A DNA stretch of 15,317 nt, taken from positions 172,267 through 187,583 of the forward strand of contig PBDF01000006.1 of the NCBI GenBank assembly GCA_002717285.1. Reading direction: 5' to 3'. The position numbers were made by a program, and so were the translations under genes. Of the stretch, positions 8,860-15,317 are shown in pieces. Within the stretch, counting starts at the first letter, position 1. The number at the start of each line of letters is the position of its first letter. The notes beneath the pieces were generated by a model. That model had not been told where the DNA came from. It made no database searches and saw only the letters and a program-made list of their open reading frames with translations. This stretch comes from Magnetovibrio sp. Its GTDB lineage: Bacteria; Pseudomonadota; Alphaproteobacteria; Rhodospirillales_A; JABHCV01.

Positions 8860-9537
8860 ATGCAGTTAAATTTAAAGGTTCTCCAGCTTCTATCTTCAAG
8901 GTTGTGCCACGATATTGTTGGGCCCGCTGGAGCTATACAAAATGGAATTGAGTTGTTTGAAGAAATGGGCTCTGAGGAAGATGAAGGAGCACTAGAGGTT
9001 ATTGCTACCAGTAGTGAAAAGTTATTAGCGCGTATAGCTTTTTTTCGTCTAACTTTTGGCCAAGGAGGTCCAAATGGTAGAAAATCACCACTTGCTGAGG
9101 CCCGAGAGTTAGCTCAAGCTTACCTAAAAGGAAGCCGAGTTTCTCTGGATTGGCCCCCAGAAATGGTTGAAAGCTTGGAAAAAAAAATTACAGTCATAGC
9201 AATTAAGATACTTCTCAATATGATTTTAGTTGCTATAGATGCTATCCCACGGGGAGGAAGCCTCGAAGTTTCAGTATCTACAGAGGATGAAATTCATAAG
9301 GGACAAGCTGTTAACTTGGTTGTGAGGGCTATTGGACGAGGAGCCTTTCTTAGTGAAGATTTGCAATGTGCACTCTTGTCTGAGAAATCAAGTCATGCAG
9401 ATTTGAACTTGAGCGCTCAAAATATCCACGGTTTTTTTTGTCAACGGCTGGCTGAAAATCAATTGTCAAAGGTCAGCGTTTTTACAGATCGTGATGAGGT
9501 GAGGTTCACAGTTTTGTTGCCGCAATGCCCAAAATGA
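8860..9537 (+). CDS. chpT: ChpT-like histidine phosphotransferase
   Basis: In alphaproteobacteria ChpT passes phosphate from the hybrid kinase CckA to CtrA and CpdR. The 225 residues begin with the dimerisation helix LLSSRLCHDIVGPAGAIQNG, with the phospho-accepting histidine at H17 in the RLCHD motif, followed by a second helix rich in acidic residues (LFEEMGSEEDEGALEVI). The remainder resembles a degenerate kinase ATPase domain without ATP-binding N, G1 or G2 boxes, as expected for ChpT. The start is the ATG at 8860, with AGGA eleven bases upstream. An ATG at 8848 abuts that AGG and a GTG at 8830 has no site. It is convergent with ctrA, its expected target, 154 bases away. The symbol is by motif and context. 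Confidence 0.85.
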   Translation: MQLNLKVLQLLSSRLCHDIVGPAGAIQNGIELFEEMGSEEDEGALEVIATSSEKLLARIAFFRLTFGQGGPNGRKSPLAEARELAQAYLKGSRVSLDWPPEMVESLEKKITVIAIKILLNMILVAIDAIPRGGSLEVSVSTEDEIHKGQAVNLVVRAIGRGAFLSEDLQCALLSEKSSHADLNLSAQNIHGFFCQRLAENQLSKVSVFTDRDEVRFTVLLPQCPK

Positions 9538-9554
9538 AAATATAATCTCAGCAA

Positions 9555-9576
9555 TGAGTGCGTTGTGTTGCGCTCA
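9555..9576. terminator. Hairpin between the convergent chpT and ctrA genes
   Basis: TGAGTGCG and TGCGCTCA form an eight-base-pair stem in plus-strand RNA, with two G-U pairs and a six-base loop, 18 bases after the chpT stop. No T-tract follows closely on the plus strand (GCAATTAAAA), so termination efficiency is doubtful. The remaining intergenic sequence to 9691 is very AT-rich with no ORF. Confidence 0.3.
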
Positions 9577-9691
9577 GCAATTAAAAGCCTGATCTTATTT
9601 TTAAACGATCAAGTAAAATTAGAAAATATCTCTATTATATTAATTGAAATTTTAATTTTATCTTGTGAATTATAATTAATCGAAAGTGGAT

Positions 9692-10387
9692 TTAGGCTTT
9701 TGTTTTTGCGTTTTCTGGATCTCGTAAAACGTAACCCTGGCCCCAAATCGTCTCGATGTAATTTTCTCCTCCAGTCGCTTTACCTAATTTTTTGCGGAGT
9801 TTGCAGATAAACACATCAATTATTTTTAATTCTGGCTCATCCATTCCTCCATATAAATGATTCAGAAACATTTCCTTAGTCAGCGTTGTCCCCTTTCGAA
9901 GTGATAACAATTCCAAGATTCCATATTCTTTGCCGGTCAAGTGAACATGTCTGTCATCAACTTCAACTGTATGGGAATCAAGATTAACTGCTAATTTTCC
10001 TGTGCGTATAATAGATTGCGCATGCCCTTTAGACCGCCTTACTATAGCCTGAATTCGAGCCATTAATTCGGCTTTGTTGAAAGGTTTGGTCAAATAGTCA
10101 TCTGCACCCGTTCCTAGTCCTTTTACTTTGTCGTCCGCATCAGTCAGGCCAGAAAGGATCAATACTGGGGTTTCCACACGAGCGTCACGAAGACGTCGTA
10201 AAACCTCAATTCCATTAATATCTGGAAGCATTAGGTCTAAAATGATTATGTCATAATCATAGAGTTTTCCAATTTCTAGTCCATCTTCGCCAAGATCGGT
10301 AGCATCAACTACCATTTTCTCAGACTCGAGCATTATCTTTAGGCTCTGCGCGGTAGATGGATCGTCTTCGACAAGAAGTACCCGCAT
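9692..10387 (-). CDS. ctrA: Cell-cycle/motility response regulator CtrA
   Basis: OmpR-type transcription factor, the output of the CckA-ChpT phosphorelay; it typically activates flagellar and chemotaxis genes. The receiver domain (1-115) shows the acidic pair D8-D9, phospho-acceptor D51 in [10 protein letters not shown]79 and K101 (LTKPF). The winged-helix DNA-binding domain (about 125-225) has the CtrA-specific stretches [19 protein letters not shown] and [14 protein letters not shown], and ends with [15 protein letters not shown]. Its 231 residues match CtrA length. It ends in KTKA, without the Ala-Ala that ClpXP recognises in Caulobacter CtrA. The start has GGAG nine bases upstream. A CtrA box upstream suggests autoregulation. 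chpT converges on it and fliI diverges from it. Confidence 0.95.
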   Translation of the reverse strand: MRVLLVEDDPSTAQSLKIMLESEKMVVDATDLGEDGLEIGKLYDYDIIILDLMLPDINGIEVLRRLRDARVETPVLILSGLTDADDKVKGLGTGADDYLTKPFNKAELMARIQAIVRRSKGHAQSIIRTGKLAVNLDSHTVEVDDRHVHLTGKEYGILELLSLRKGTTLTKEMFLNHLYGGMDEPELKIIDVFICKLRKKLGKATGGENYIETIWGQGYVLRDPENAKTKA

Positions 10388-10412
10388 CTCAGTAATCTCC
10401 CAATCACAATCA

Positions 10413-10417
10413 GATTC
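10413..10417. promoter_or_regulatory. GANTC site in the ctrA 5' region
   Basis: GATTC lies 26 bases upstream of the ctrA start. GANTC is the CcrM methyltransferase target, and in Caulobacter a GANTC in a ctrA promoter couples its expression to replication. It is the only one I see in the 200-base divergent region, so chance is possible. Confidence 0.35.
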
Positions 10418-10420
10418 TTT

Positions 10421-10451
10421 ATATTAAACCCAAATCTTAATCTTTTGTTAA
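10421..10451 (-). promoter_or_regulatory. CtrA box overlapping the -35 position of a candidate ctrA promoter
   Basis: TTAA-TCTTTTG-TTAA at 10437-10451 is an exact TTAA-N7-TTAA CtrA recognition sequence, and on the minus strand its first half reads TTAAC. A -10-like TAATAT follows on the minus strand at 10426-10421, so the box covers the -35 region (about 10444-10449), as in CtrA-activated promoters. The ctrA start lies 49 bases from the box edge, suggesting positive autoregulation. It could also influence fliI, 137 bases to the right. Confidence 0.6.
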
Positions 10452-10587
10452 ACTTTATTTATGTCTACAGCTTTAATAAATTATTATACGAATTGTTAAA
10501 GTCTTAATTGAATAATCAAATTAAGAGCAAATTTAAAGTGACAATTAATTTTGCAAGTAAACAAGAATTTTTTTTTGAGGGGTCTGA

Positions 10588-12099
10588 TTGAAAATCCCTA
10601 CTAAACAAATACTGGATGAAATAGACCACTTGCCCGAAAAATCTGTTTACGGACGAGTTTCTGGTATCGTCGGCCTAATGGTTGAGGTTGAGGGTGTTGT
10701 TGGTGAACTATCTATAGGAGAACGTTGTAACCTTTTTGGTCGCGGTAAGCGCCGTGTCATGTGTGAGGTTGTTGGCTTTAAGAATGAAAGAGCACTTTTG
10801 ATGCCTTTTGGAACTCTTGATGGTATTGGATTGGGATCCAGGGCAGAGTTAAATGTGAGTGATCCCTTAATTTATCCTGATTTAAGCTGGATGGGTCGAG
10901 TTATCAACGCTTTTGGCGAGCCAGTTGACGGAAAAGGGCCTTTAATTAAGGGCACGAAAGCATACCGTGTCCACTCAAGACCACCCCATGCACATGAGCG
11001 TCAGCGTGTAGGCAGTAAGATTGACCTTGGAATTCGTGCTTTGAACACCTTCTTAACTTGTTGCCGTGGTCAGCGCATGGGTATCTTCTCTGGTTCAGGT
11101 GTTGGAAAATCAACAATTATGTCCATGATGGCACGTCATACGGATGCAGAAATAAGCATAATTGGATTGATTGGAGAACGTGGCCGTGAGGCGAGAGAAT
11201 TTATTGAGGACGATCTCGGAAATGACGGTATGGCACGTAGCGTAGTTATTGTTGCAACTTCTGATGAGCCACCTTTAGTTCGCCGTCAGGCGGCCTATGT
11301 GCAAATGGCAATTTCAGAATTTTTTCGTGATCAAAAAAAGGATGTTTTATGCCTCATGGACAGTGTTACAAGATTTGCAATGGCTCAGCGTGAAATAAGT
11401 TTGTCTGCGGGTGAACCTCCTGCATCTAAAGGGTATACACCGTCAGTTTTTGCAGAGTTGCCTCGGTTATTAGAGCGTGCAGGTCCCGGCAGTGCTGGGC
11501 AGGGGAGCATTACTGGTCTATTTACCGTTCTTGTGGAAGGTGATGATCATAATGAACCGGTTGCTGATGCTGTTAGGGGTATCCTAGATGGCCACGTGGT
11601 TTTGGATAGGGAGATTGCTGAACGAGGGCGTTATCCAGCAATAAACATTCTGAAAAGTGTTTCGAGAACTATGCCAGATTGTAATACACCGGATGAGAAT
11701 GAGGTCGTAAATAGAGCTCGCCAATACATGGCTACTTATGAAAATATGGCGGAGTTGATACGCCTTGGAGCATACCGTCGAGGGAGTGACGGGGCTGTCG
11801 ATGAGTCTATAACTTTTTATCCAGGGATAGAAAAATTTTTGGCTCAGGATATAGAAGAAAAAGCCCCACTTGCCTCTTGCTATGAGCAACTTCGCACTAT
11901 TCTCAGTATGCCAGTTGAGGTTGCCAATCCGCCAGGGTCATCTATTCCCCCACAGTCAGTACCTGTTGAAGAGCCTTTACAAAATAAAAGCGCAATAATG
12001 AAAGATTCTGAGGTTGTAGATGAGATAGACCAAGTTGTTGGTGAACAGACATTAAGCCTTGACACCCTGAGTGGTTTAAATTCCATTGGCGAAAACTAA
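10588..12099 (+). CDS. fliI: Flagellum-specific ATPase FliI
   Basis: Hexameric ATPase that energises substrate delivery to the flagellar type III export gate, related to F1 beta. It has an N-terminal beta-barrel (about 15-95), Walker A GSGVGKST (169-176), and Walker B VLCLMDSVTRFAMAQRE (Asp258). The export-ATPase hallmarks GEPPASKGYTPSVFAELPRL and GRYPAINILKSVSR follow. The start is a TTG at 10588 with GAGGGG five bases upstream. At 503 residues it exceeds the usual 440-460: the conserved fold ends near 444 and a 59-residue Pro-, Glu- and Asp-rich tail follows. That tail has no recognised domain and is probably disordered. fliJ follows after 21 bases, and ctrA is divergent upstream. Confidence 0.96.
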   Translation: MKIPTKQILDEIDHLPEKSVYGRVSGIVGLMVEVEGVVGELSIGERCNLFGRGKRRVMCEVVGFKNERALLMPFGTLDGIGLGSRAELNVSDPLIYPDLSWMGRVINAFGEPVDGKGPLIKGTKAYRVHSRPPHAHERQRVGSKIDLGIRALNTFLTCCRGQRMGIFSGSGVGKSTIMSMMARHTDAEISIIGLIGERGREAREFIEDDLGNDGMARSVVIVATSDEPPLVRRQAAYVQMAISEFFRDQKKDVLCLMDSVTRFAMAQREISLSAGEPPASKGYTPSVFAELPRLLERAGPGSAGQGSITGLFTVLVEGDDHNEPVADAVRGILDGHVVLDREIAERGRYPAINILKSVSRTMPDCNTPDENEVVNRARQYMATYENMAELIRLGAYRRGSDGAVDESITFYPGIEKFLAQDIEEKAPLASCYEQLRTILSMPVEVANPPGSSIPPQSVPVEEPLQNKSAIMKDSEVVDEIDQVVGEQTLSLDTLSGLNSIGEN

Positions 12100-12120
12100 T
12101 TTTTGTTGGGAGCTCTTTAA

Positions 12121-12543
12121 TTGGCAGAAGGTATTGAAACACTTATTCGCCTCAATGATTGGAATGTTGATCAGAAGCGTCGAAAGTTAGGAGATTTACA
12201 ACGTCTTATTGAAGGTTTTGAAGCTGAATTAAAAAAGCTTGAACAAGACCTTTTAAATGAACAGGCTGCAGCTACTGCTGCCCCTAACGAAGGTGGATTT
12301 GTTTATGGTTACTATGCAGAACGTGTTATAGAACGGCGAGCCATTATTCAAATTTCTATTCAGCAGTTGGAAAAGGACACAGACGAGGCACGTGAGGCAT
12401 TGTCTGTGGCATACAGAGAGTTAAAAAAATTTGAAACTGCACTTGAATCTCGCAAGTTACGTCAAGAATTAGAATTGGCTAGAAAAGACCAGCTTGATCT
12501 GGATGAGGTTGGTATTCAGACTTTTATTCAAAAACTCAGCTAA
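12121..12543 (+). CDS. fliJ: Flagellar export protein FliJ
   Basis: Coiled-coil stalk protein of the flagellar export apparatus; it inserts in the FliI ring and contacts FlhA. The 140 residues are almost entirely helical, with two heptad-rich arms (about 12-55 and 70-130) separated by a glycine-containing turn (NEGGFVYGYYAERV). The N-terminal LIRLNDWNVDQKRRKLGDL and late ALESRKLRQELELARKDQ fit FliJ. The start is a TTG at 12121 with GGGAG eight bases upstream, 21 bases after the fliI stop, so it is in the same operon. The stop codon overlaps that of the convergent next gene by four bases. Assignment relies on coiled coil, length and position after fliI, as FliJ sequences diverge quickly. Confidence 0.9.
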   Translation: MAEGIETLIRLNDWNVDQKRRKLGDLQRLIEGFEAELKKLEQDLLNEQAAATAAPNEGGFVYGYYAERVIERRAIIQISIQQLEKDTDEAREALSVAYRELKKFETALESRKLRQELELARKDQLDLDEVGIQTFIQKLS

Positions 12544-12938
12544 ACCAACTTAAGGCGAGAGAGTAAACCTTTATTGTCCCAATTTGGCTGACGGTCTTCG
12601 AGCATGACTTCATGTCTGTCAATTCCATAATGGGCATGGTTGGGAGCTGAAATGGAAAGTTGCAGCCATCTCGCAACTAGTTCGTTATTTACATCATTGA
12701 TGACTGCAACGGCAACCTCTTCCAAGGTTCCCCATTCCAAATCACCAATGGCGCCAAGGTAACGCCCAAAAGAATCTGGTTTGAGGGTTGTTTTGTCAGG
12801 AACATAATTTAAATTTACAAAACTACTTCCGCCCAATCTAGAATTTGTCAATTGGCCAGTAATAGAAGTTACATAATCCAATTTTATATCTGGGTTACGA
12901 ATACAAACAAGCAAAGAGCGTCTTTCATTAAGATCCAT
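12540..12938 (-). CDS. Conserved-looking hypothetical protein in a flagellar operon
   Basis: I do not recognise this 132-residue protein. It is soluble, with no signal peptide or membrane segment. The N-terminal part (residues 7-50) looks beta-rich (SLLVCIRNPDIKLDYVTSITG). A central TLEEVAVAVINDVNNELVARW looks helical, and the C-terminal HYGIDRHEVMLEDRQPNWDN is polar with several His, Asp and Trp and looks strongly constrained. The start is well supported: GAGGG overlaps the fliK stop and sits about seven bases before the ATG at 12938. The gap to fliK is eight bases, so it is the last gene of an flhG-fliK operon and probably has a motility-related role. Its 3' end overlaps the fliJ end by four bases. 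Confidence 0.8.
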   Translation of the reverse strand: MDLNERRSLLVCIRNPDIKLDYVTSITGQLTNSRLGGSSFVNLNYVPDKTTLKPDSFGRYLGAIGDLEWGTLEEVAVAVINDVNNELVARWLQLSISAPNHAHYGIDRHEVMLEDRQPNWDNKGLLSRLKLV

Positions 12939-12946
12939 TCTTACCC

Positions 12947-14587
12947 TCAGACTTCAAGTCCAACATTGTTAGCAACTTCAGGGTCGGGAATATCAACGAA
13001 ATTAGCTGGTGACGCTTGAAAATTTACCCCACCTCTAATACCTGAAGAAGCTATAGCTTCAATAAAAATTGTGCGAATATTATTTTGTATGAGTTCAGCT
13101 AAGTGAGAATCGGAGCGAATTATAAGTTCAAGAGAGCTGTCTCCTTCCCCAACAAGTCCATCGAGTTGTAAGCGACCAAGTTTGGAAAGGACAACATCTA
13201 TTATAAATCTTGTGTGTTTGGTGTTTCCTTTGTTTTTTTCATCCTCATTCTGCCTCAATAATAATCTCATTTGTTGAATTTCATCGCCTGAATTTATTGG
13301 AATAAGGGCAACACGCCAATCACCTGATTGTGGTTCCTCAACCATTTTTGATAAGGTTGTAAAATCTTCCCTCATTTTACTAGCGATATATGGCTGATGG
13401 CGTTCTACAATACGCAAATTTTTTTCTCCCACCCAAGCATGTAAGTCACCAGCTCTCAGGGCGGAAAGGAAGAAGATTACATTTGAAATTAATGCAACAC
13501 CTGGACGAGGTATAATAGAATTTATGAGCTTAGGAGTGCTCCTTGGGTGAACTTCCTCAATAATTTGGAAAGTTTGTTCGAGTGCTGGCCATTTCCGAGA
13601 CCTAAATAGGCCCTCGTTAAAAGGAGATACAAGCTGAGCTTCACTAGTTGGCCCTGAAGGACCTTGAGTAACTTCCAGAAAAATTGTTGAACCGAGCGGA
13701 ATATTTGTTTGGGTGCTCAAGTTTAAAAAGCCCACTTTGGTCTGAATAATAGGCTGTCCTGAGCCAGTAGTTCCTGAGACAACACCCTTGAGGTTAGAAC
13801 CTAATGAAAGAGAATGATGTTTGTTTTTCTTGCTGAATGTTGAGGAAATTGCTTCAGTTACATTTGGATCTGGTGGTTGAATTGATATAACCTTAACGTT
13901 TATTTTACTGCCAATAAGCATTTCTTCAGGTGCCTTGGGATTTTTAACCGACTTGATTTTTAGGCTTGTTAAACCCTGAGATGGTTTTAGGTCTTTTAAA
14001 ACTGCCGAAATATTATTCAGATTGATAATGGATTGCTTTGTGCTTCCTCCTCTTGTTGAACCAATTTTCTTCAAAAAAGCACCTGCTTCCTCAGTTGAGT
14101 CGGTGGTAGTTGTGGTAGGTAAGATGGGATTTTCTTTAAAGATTTGTGTGGATATTTTTTGAGGCCCCGACAATTGCCCTATCAAAGTTGCTAGTAGGAT
14201 CTTTCCTTCAACCAATTTTGTAGATGGCGACCATTTTTTTTGACTCGTGTTACTTGTGACTTTGGGCTCAGTTTTTGTCTTTAATTTAAGATTTTCGCCA
14301 TTTAAGCTGTTGATATGGAATTGCATGAAAGGTGATTGAGATGATAATTGCAACATAAGAGTACCACCTTTCGGTAAGTTTAGTGTCGAGTTCAATAAAA
14401 ATTGACCTAATGGCGTTTGTACTTGAAAAGTGTCTTTTGCTGTTTGGGATATGACGGTTGCCTCCAGTATCTGTCCAACAGAAATGCGTCCAAGTATGGA
14501 TGGTGCTCCTTGAACAATAGCGACGGGAGTTGTGTTTTGTGGGTTAACTAGGGACGGTGTTGATGTCGTTGGTCGAATTGTACTCAT
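12947..14587 (-). CDS. fliK: Flagellar hook-length control protein FliK
   Basis: FliK measures the growing hook and switches the export gate to filament substrates. The 546 residues begin with a Thr/Ser/Pro-rich disordered segment, and a long middle is rich in Lys, Ser and Thr. The C-terminal substrate-switching domain (about 455-535) is recognisable from FIIDVVLSKLGRLQLDG, followed by LELIIRSD and a long helix (LAELIQNNIRTIFIEAIASS), the Flg_hook pattern of surface-helix and beta strands. N-terminal residues 30-80 (SVGQILEATVISQ, FQVQTPLGQFLLNS) form a beta-rich domain seen in many alphaproteobacterial FliK-like proteins. It lies seven bases after the FlhG-like gene and eight before the unknown gene. 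FliK is poorly conserved outside the C-terminus, so identity rests on that domain and the operon. Confidence 0.85.
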   Translation of the reverse strand: MSTIRPTTSTPSLVNPQNTTPVAIVQGAPSILGRISVGQILEATVISQTAKDTFQVQTPLGQFLLNSTLNLPKGGTLMLQLSSQSPFMQFHINSLNGENLKLKTKTEPKVTSNTSQKKWSPSTKLVEGKILLATLIGQLSGPQKISTQIFKENPILPTTTTTDSTEEAGAFLKKIGSTRGGSTKQSIINLNNISAVLKDLKPSQGLTSLKIKSVKNPKAPEEMLIGSKINVKVISIQPPDPNVTEAISSTFSKKNKHHSLSLGSNLKGVVSGTTGSGQPIIQTKVGFLNLSTQTNIPLGSTIFLEVTQGPSGPTSEAQLVSPFNEGLFRSRKWPALEQTFQIIEEVHPRSTPKLINSIIPRPGVALISNVIFFLSALRAGDLHAWVGEKNLRIVERHQPYIASKMREDFTTLSKMVEEPQSGDWRVALIPINSGDEIQQMRLLLRQNEDEKNKGNTKHTRFIIDVVLSKLGRLQLDGLVGEGDSSLELIIRSDSHLAELIQNNIRTIFIEAIASSGIRGGVNFQASPANFVDIPDPEVANNVGLEV

Positions 14588-14594
14588 ACATAAC

Positions 14595-15317
14595 TCATTT
14601 GGAAGAAACTCGCTCTTTTAGTTTTTCAGCTATTCTCTCAACATCGGTTGTGGCTTCTGTATTGGGAAATCTAGTAAGTATAGATGACTGACTTTTAATT
14701 GACTCGCGGACTTTGTTATCTCGTCTTATCACGCCAATCAACGGGGGTGAAATCTTCAAGAAACCCTCGCAGGCTTTTAGCAACGTGTTGTAAGTTCTCT
14801 CACCTTCGCGAGTTGAATTAGCCATATTTATTACAATTCGGATGTCTTCGCCAGGACGCTCTACATGAGTAACTTTTATGAAGGCATACGCATCTGTGAG
14901 GGACGTAGGCTCGTCAGTTGCAACGACGATACAAGTGCCAACACTCTGGGCTAGCTGTCTTACTGTTCGCTCAACGCCTGCTCCAAGATCAATAATTACC
15001 TTATCATATGCGGCAGCAAGTAAGTTTAGATCGTCTCCTAGAATCTGTAGACGGCTGACAGGGACGTTTGCCAGTCCACCTGAACCAGAGCGCCCAGCGA
15101 TAATATCAAAGTTACCTTCTTCATAAGTAAGTACAGCTTGATTGAGCGTCAGTCTTCCAGCAATTACACTACCTAGATCATGTTTCGGCATTAAACCCAG
15201 CTGAATATCTAAATTAGCTAGACCTAAGTCGCCATCAAAAAGTAAAGTGCGTAGTTTCTGCTTCGCTAGAGCATGAGTTAGGGTAATAGCAAGCCAGGTT
15301 TTGCCAACACCCCCTTT
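14595..15317 (-). CDS. flhG: FlhG/MinD-like flagellar ATPase (5' end cut by window)
   Basis: A ParA/MinD-family ATPase lacking its N-terminal residues because it runs off the right edge; the frame stays open to the last base, 42 codons beyond the first in-window ATG (15191). The visible part (240 codons, 5' partial) opens with the deviant Walker A KGGVGKTWLAITLTHAL, then DGDLGLANLDIQLGLMP, the FlhG/FleN pattern, then IIAGRSGSGGLANVP, Walker B YDKVIIDLGAGVE, and VATDEPTSLTDAYAFIK. FlhG proteins limit the number or site of flagella by regulating FlhF; MinD acts in division, but the fliK-fliI context favours FlhG. The residue after the Walker A KT is Trp, where Thr, Ser or Asn is usual. The operon promoter is outside the window. 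Confidence 0.85.
   Translation of the reverse strand, partial: KGGVGKTWLAITLTHALAKQKLRTLLFDGDLGLANLDIQLGLMPKHDLGSVIAGRLTLNQAVLTYEEGNFDIIAGRSGSGGLANVPVSRLQILGDDLNLLAAAYDKVIIDLGAGVERTVRQLAQSVGTCIVVATDEPTSLTDAYAFIKVTHVERPGEDIRIVINMANSTREGERTYNTLLKACEGFLKISPPLIGVIRRDNKVRESIKSQSSILTRFPNTEATTDVERIAEKLKERVSSK

Noticed and set aside
9640..9655. Paired TTAA motifs between chpT and ctrA as a CtrA box
   Set aside because: The spacing is eight bases rather than seven and the position is downstream of both genes.

Overview
The window looks like chromosomal DNA from a low-GC, flagellated alphaproteobacterium, probably a free-living or marine Rhodospirillales-like lineage. The placement rests on a ChpT-type histidine phosphotransferase and a CtrA response regulator, on a CtrA-type box (TTAA-N7-TTAA) upstream of ctrA, and on a FliI-FliJ-FliK-FlhG flagellar block. 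It is inferred from gene content, not from a phylogeny. No tRNA, rRNA, insertion sequence, prophage gene or CRISPR array is visible, and coding density is high.

Left part (1-5100, one-carbon and housekeeping genes). A small hypothetical protein on the minus strand is followed by a 348-base gap. Next comes the glutathione-dependent formaldehyde oxidation pair adhC-fghA, one base apart. A DUF952 protein overlaps pyrD (class 2 dihydroorotate dehydrogenase) by 8 bases. NAD kinase lies convergently downstream of pyrD.

Middle part (5100-8830, molybdenum/tungsten metabolism). On the minus strand the order of transcription is tupB (permease), tupC (ATPase), tupA (binding protein), moaA (first step of molybdopterin synthesis). 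tupB-tupC overlap by 4 bases and tupA follows after 10. Oxyanion uptake and cofactor synthesis therefore sit side by side. With formaldehyde oxidation to formate encoded nearby, a Mo- or W-dependent formate dehydrogenase elsewhere in the genome is a reasonable guess. The leader upstream of tupB has a GC-rich island with an 8-C run (in RNA sense), then an A/U-rich hairpin and a U-tract directly before the start codon. This is a candidate attenuator or riboswitch.

Right part (8830-15317, cell-cycle control and motility). chpT and ctrA are convergent neighbours. ctrA and fliI are divergent, sharing a 200-base region with an exact CtrA box overlapping a plausible -35 position for ctrA, and one GANTC site. 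fliI and fliJ run rightward from TTG starts. Facing them is a minus-strand operon of flhG-like ATPase (cut by the window edge), fliK and an unrecognised 132-residue protein, with gaps of 7-8 bases. Together these genes suggest CtrA control of the flagellar export apparatus and hook-length control. No clearly novel system is evident. The best leads are the tupB leader, the ctrA-fliI regulatory region, the unknown flagellar-operon protein, and the long tail on FliI.
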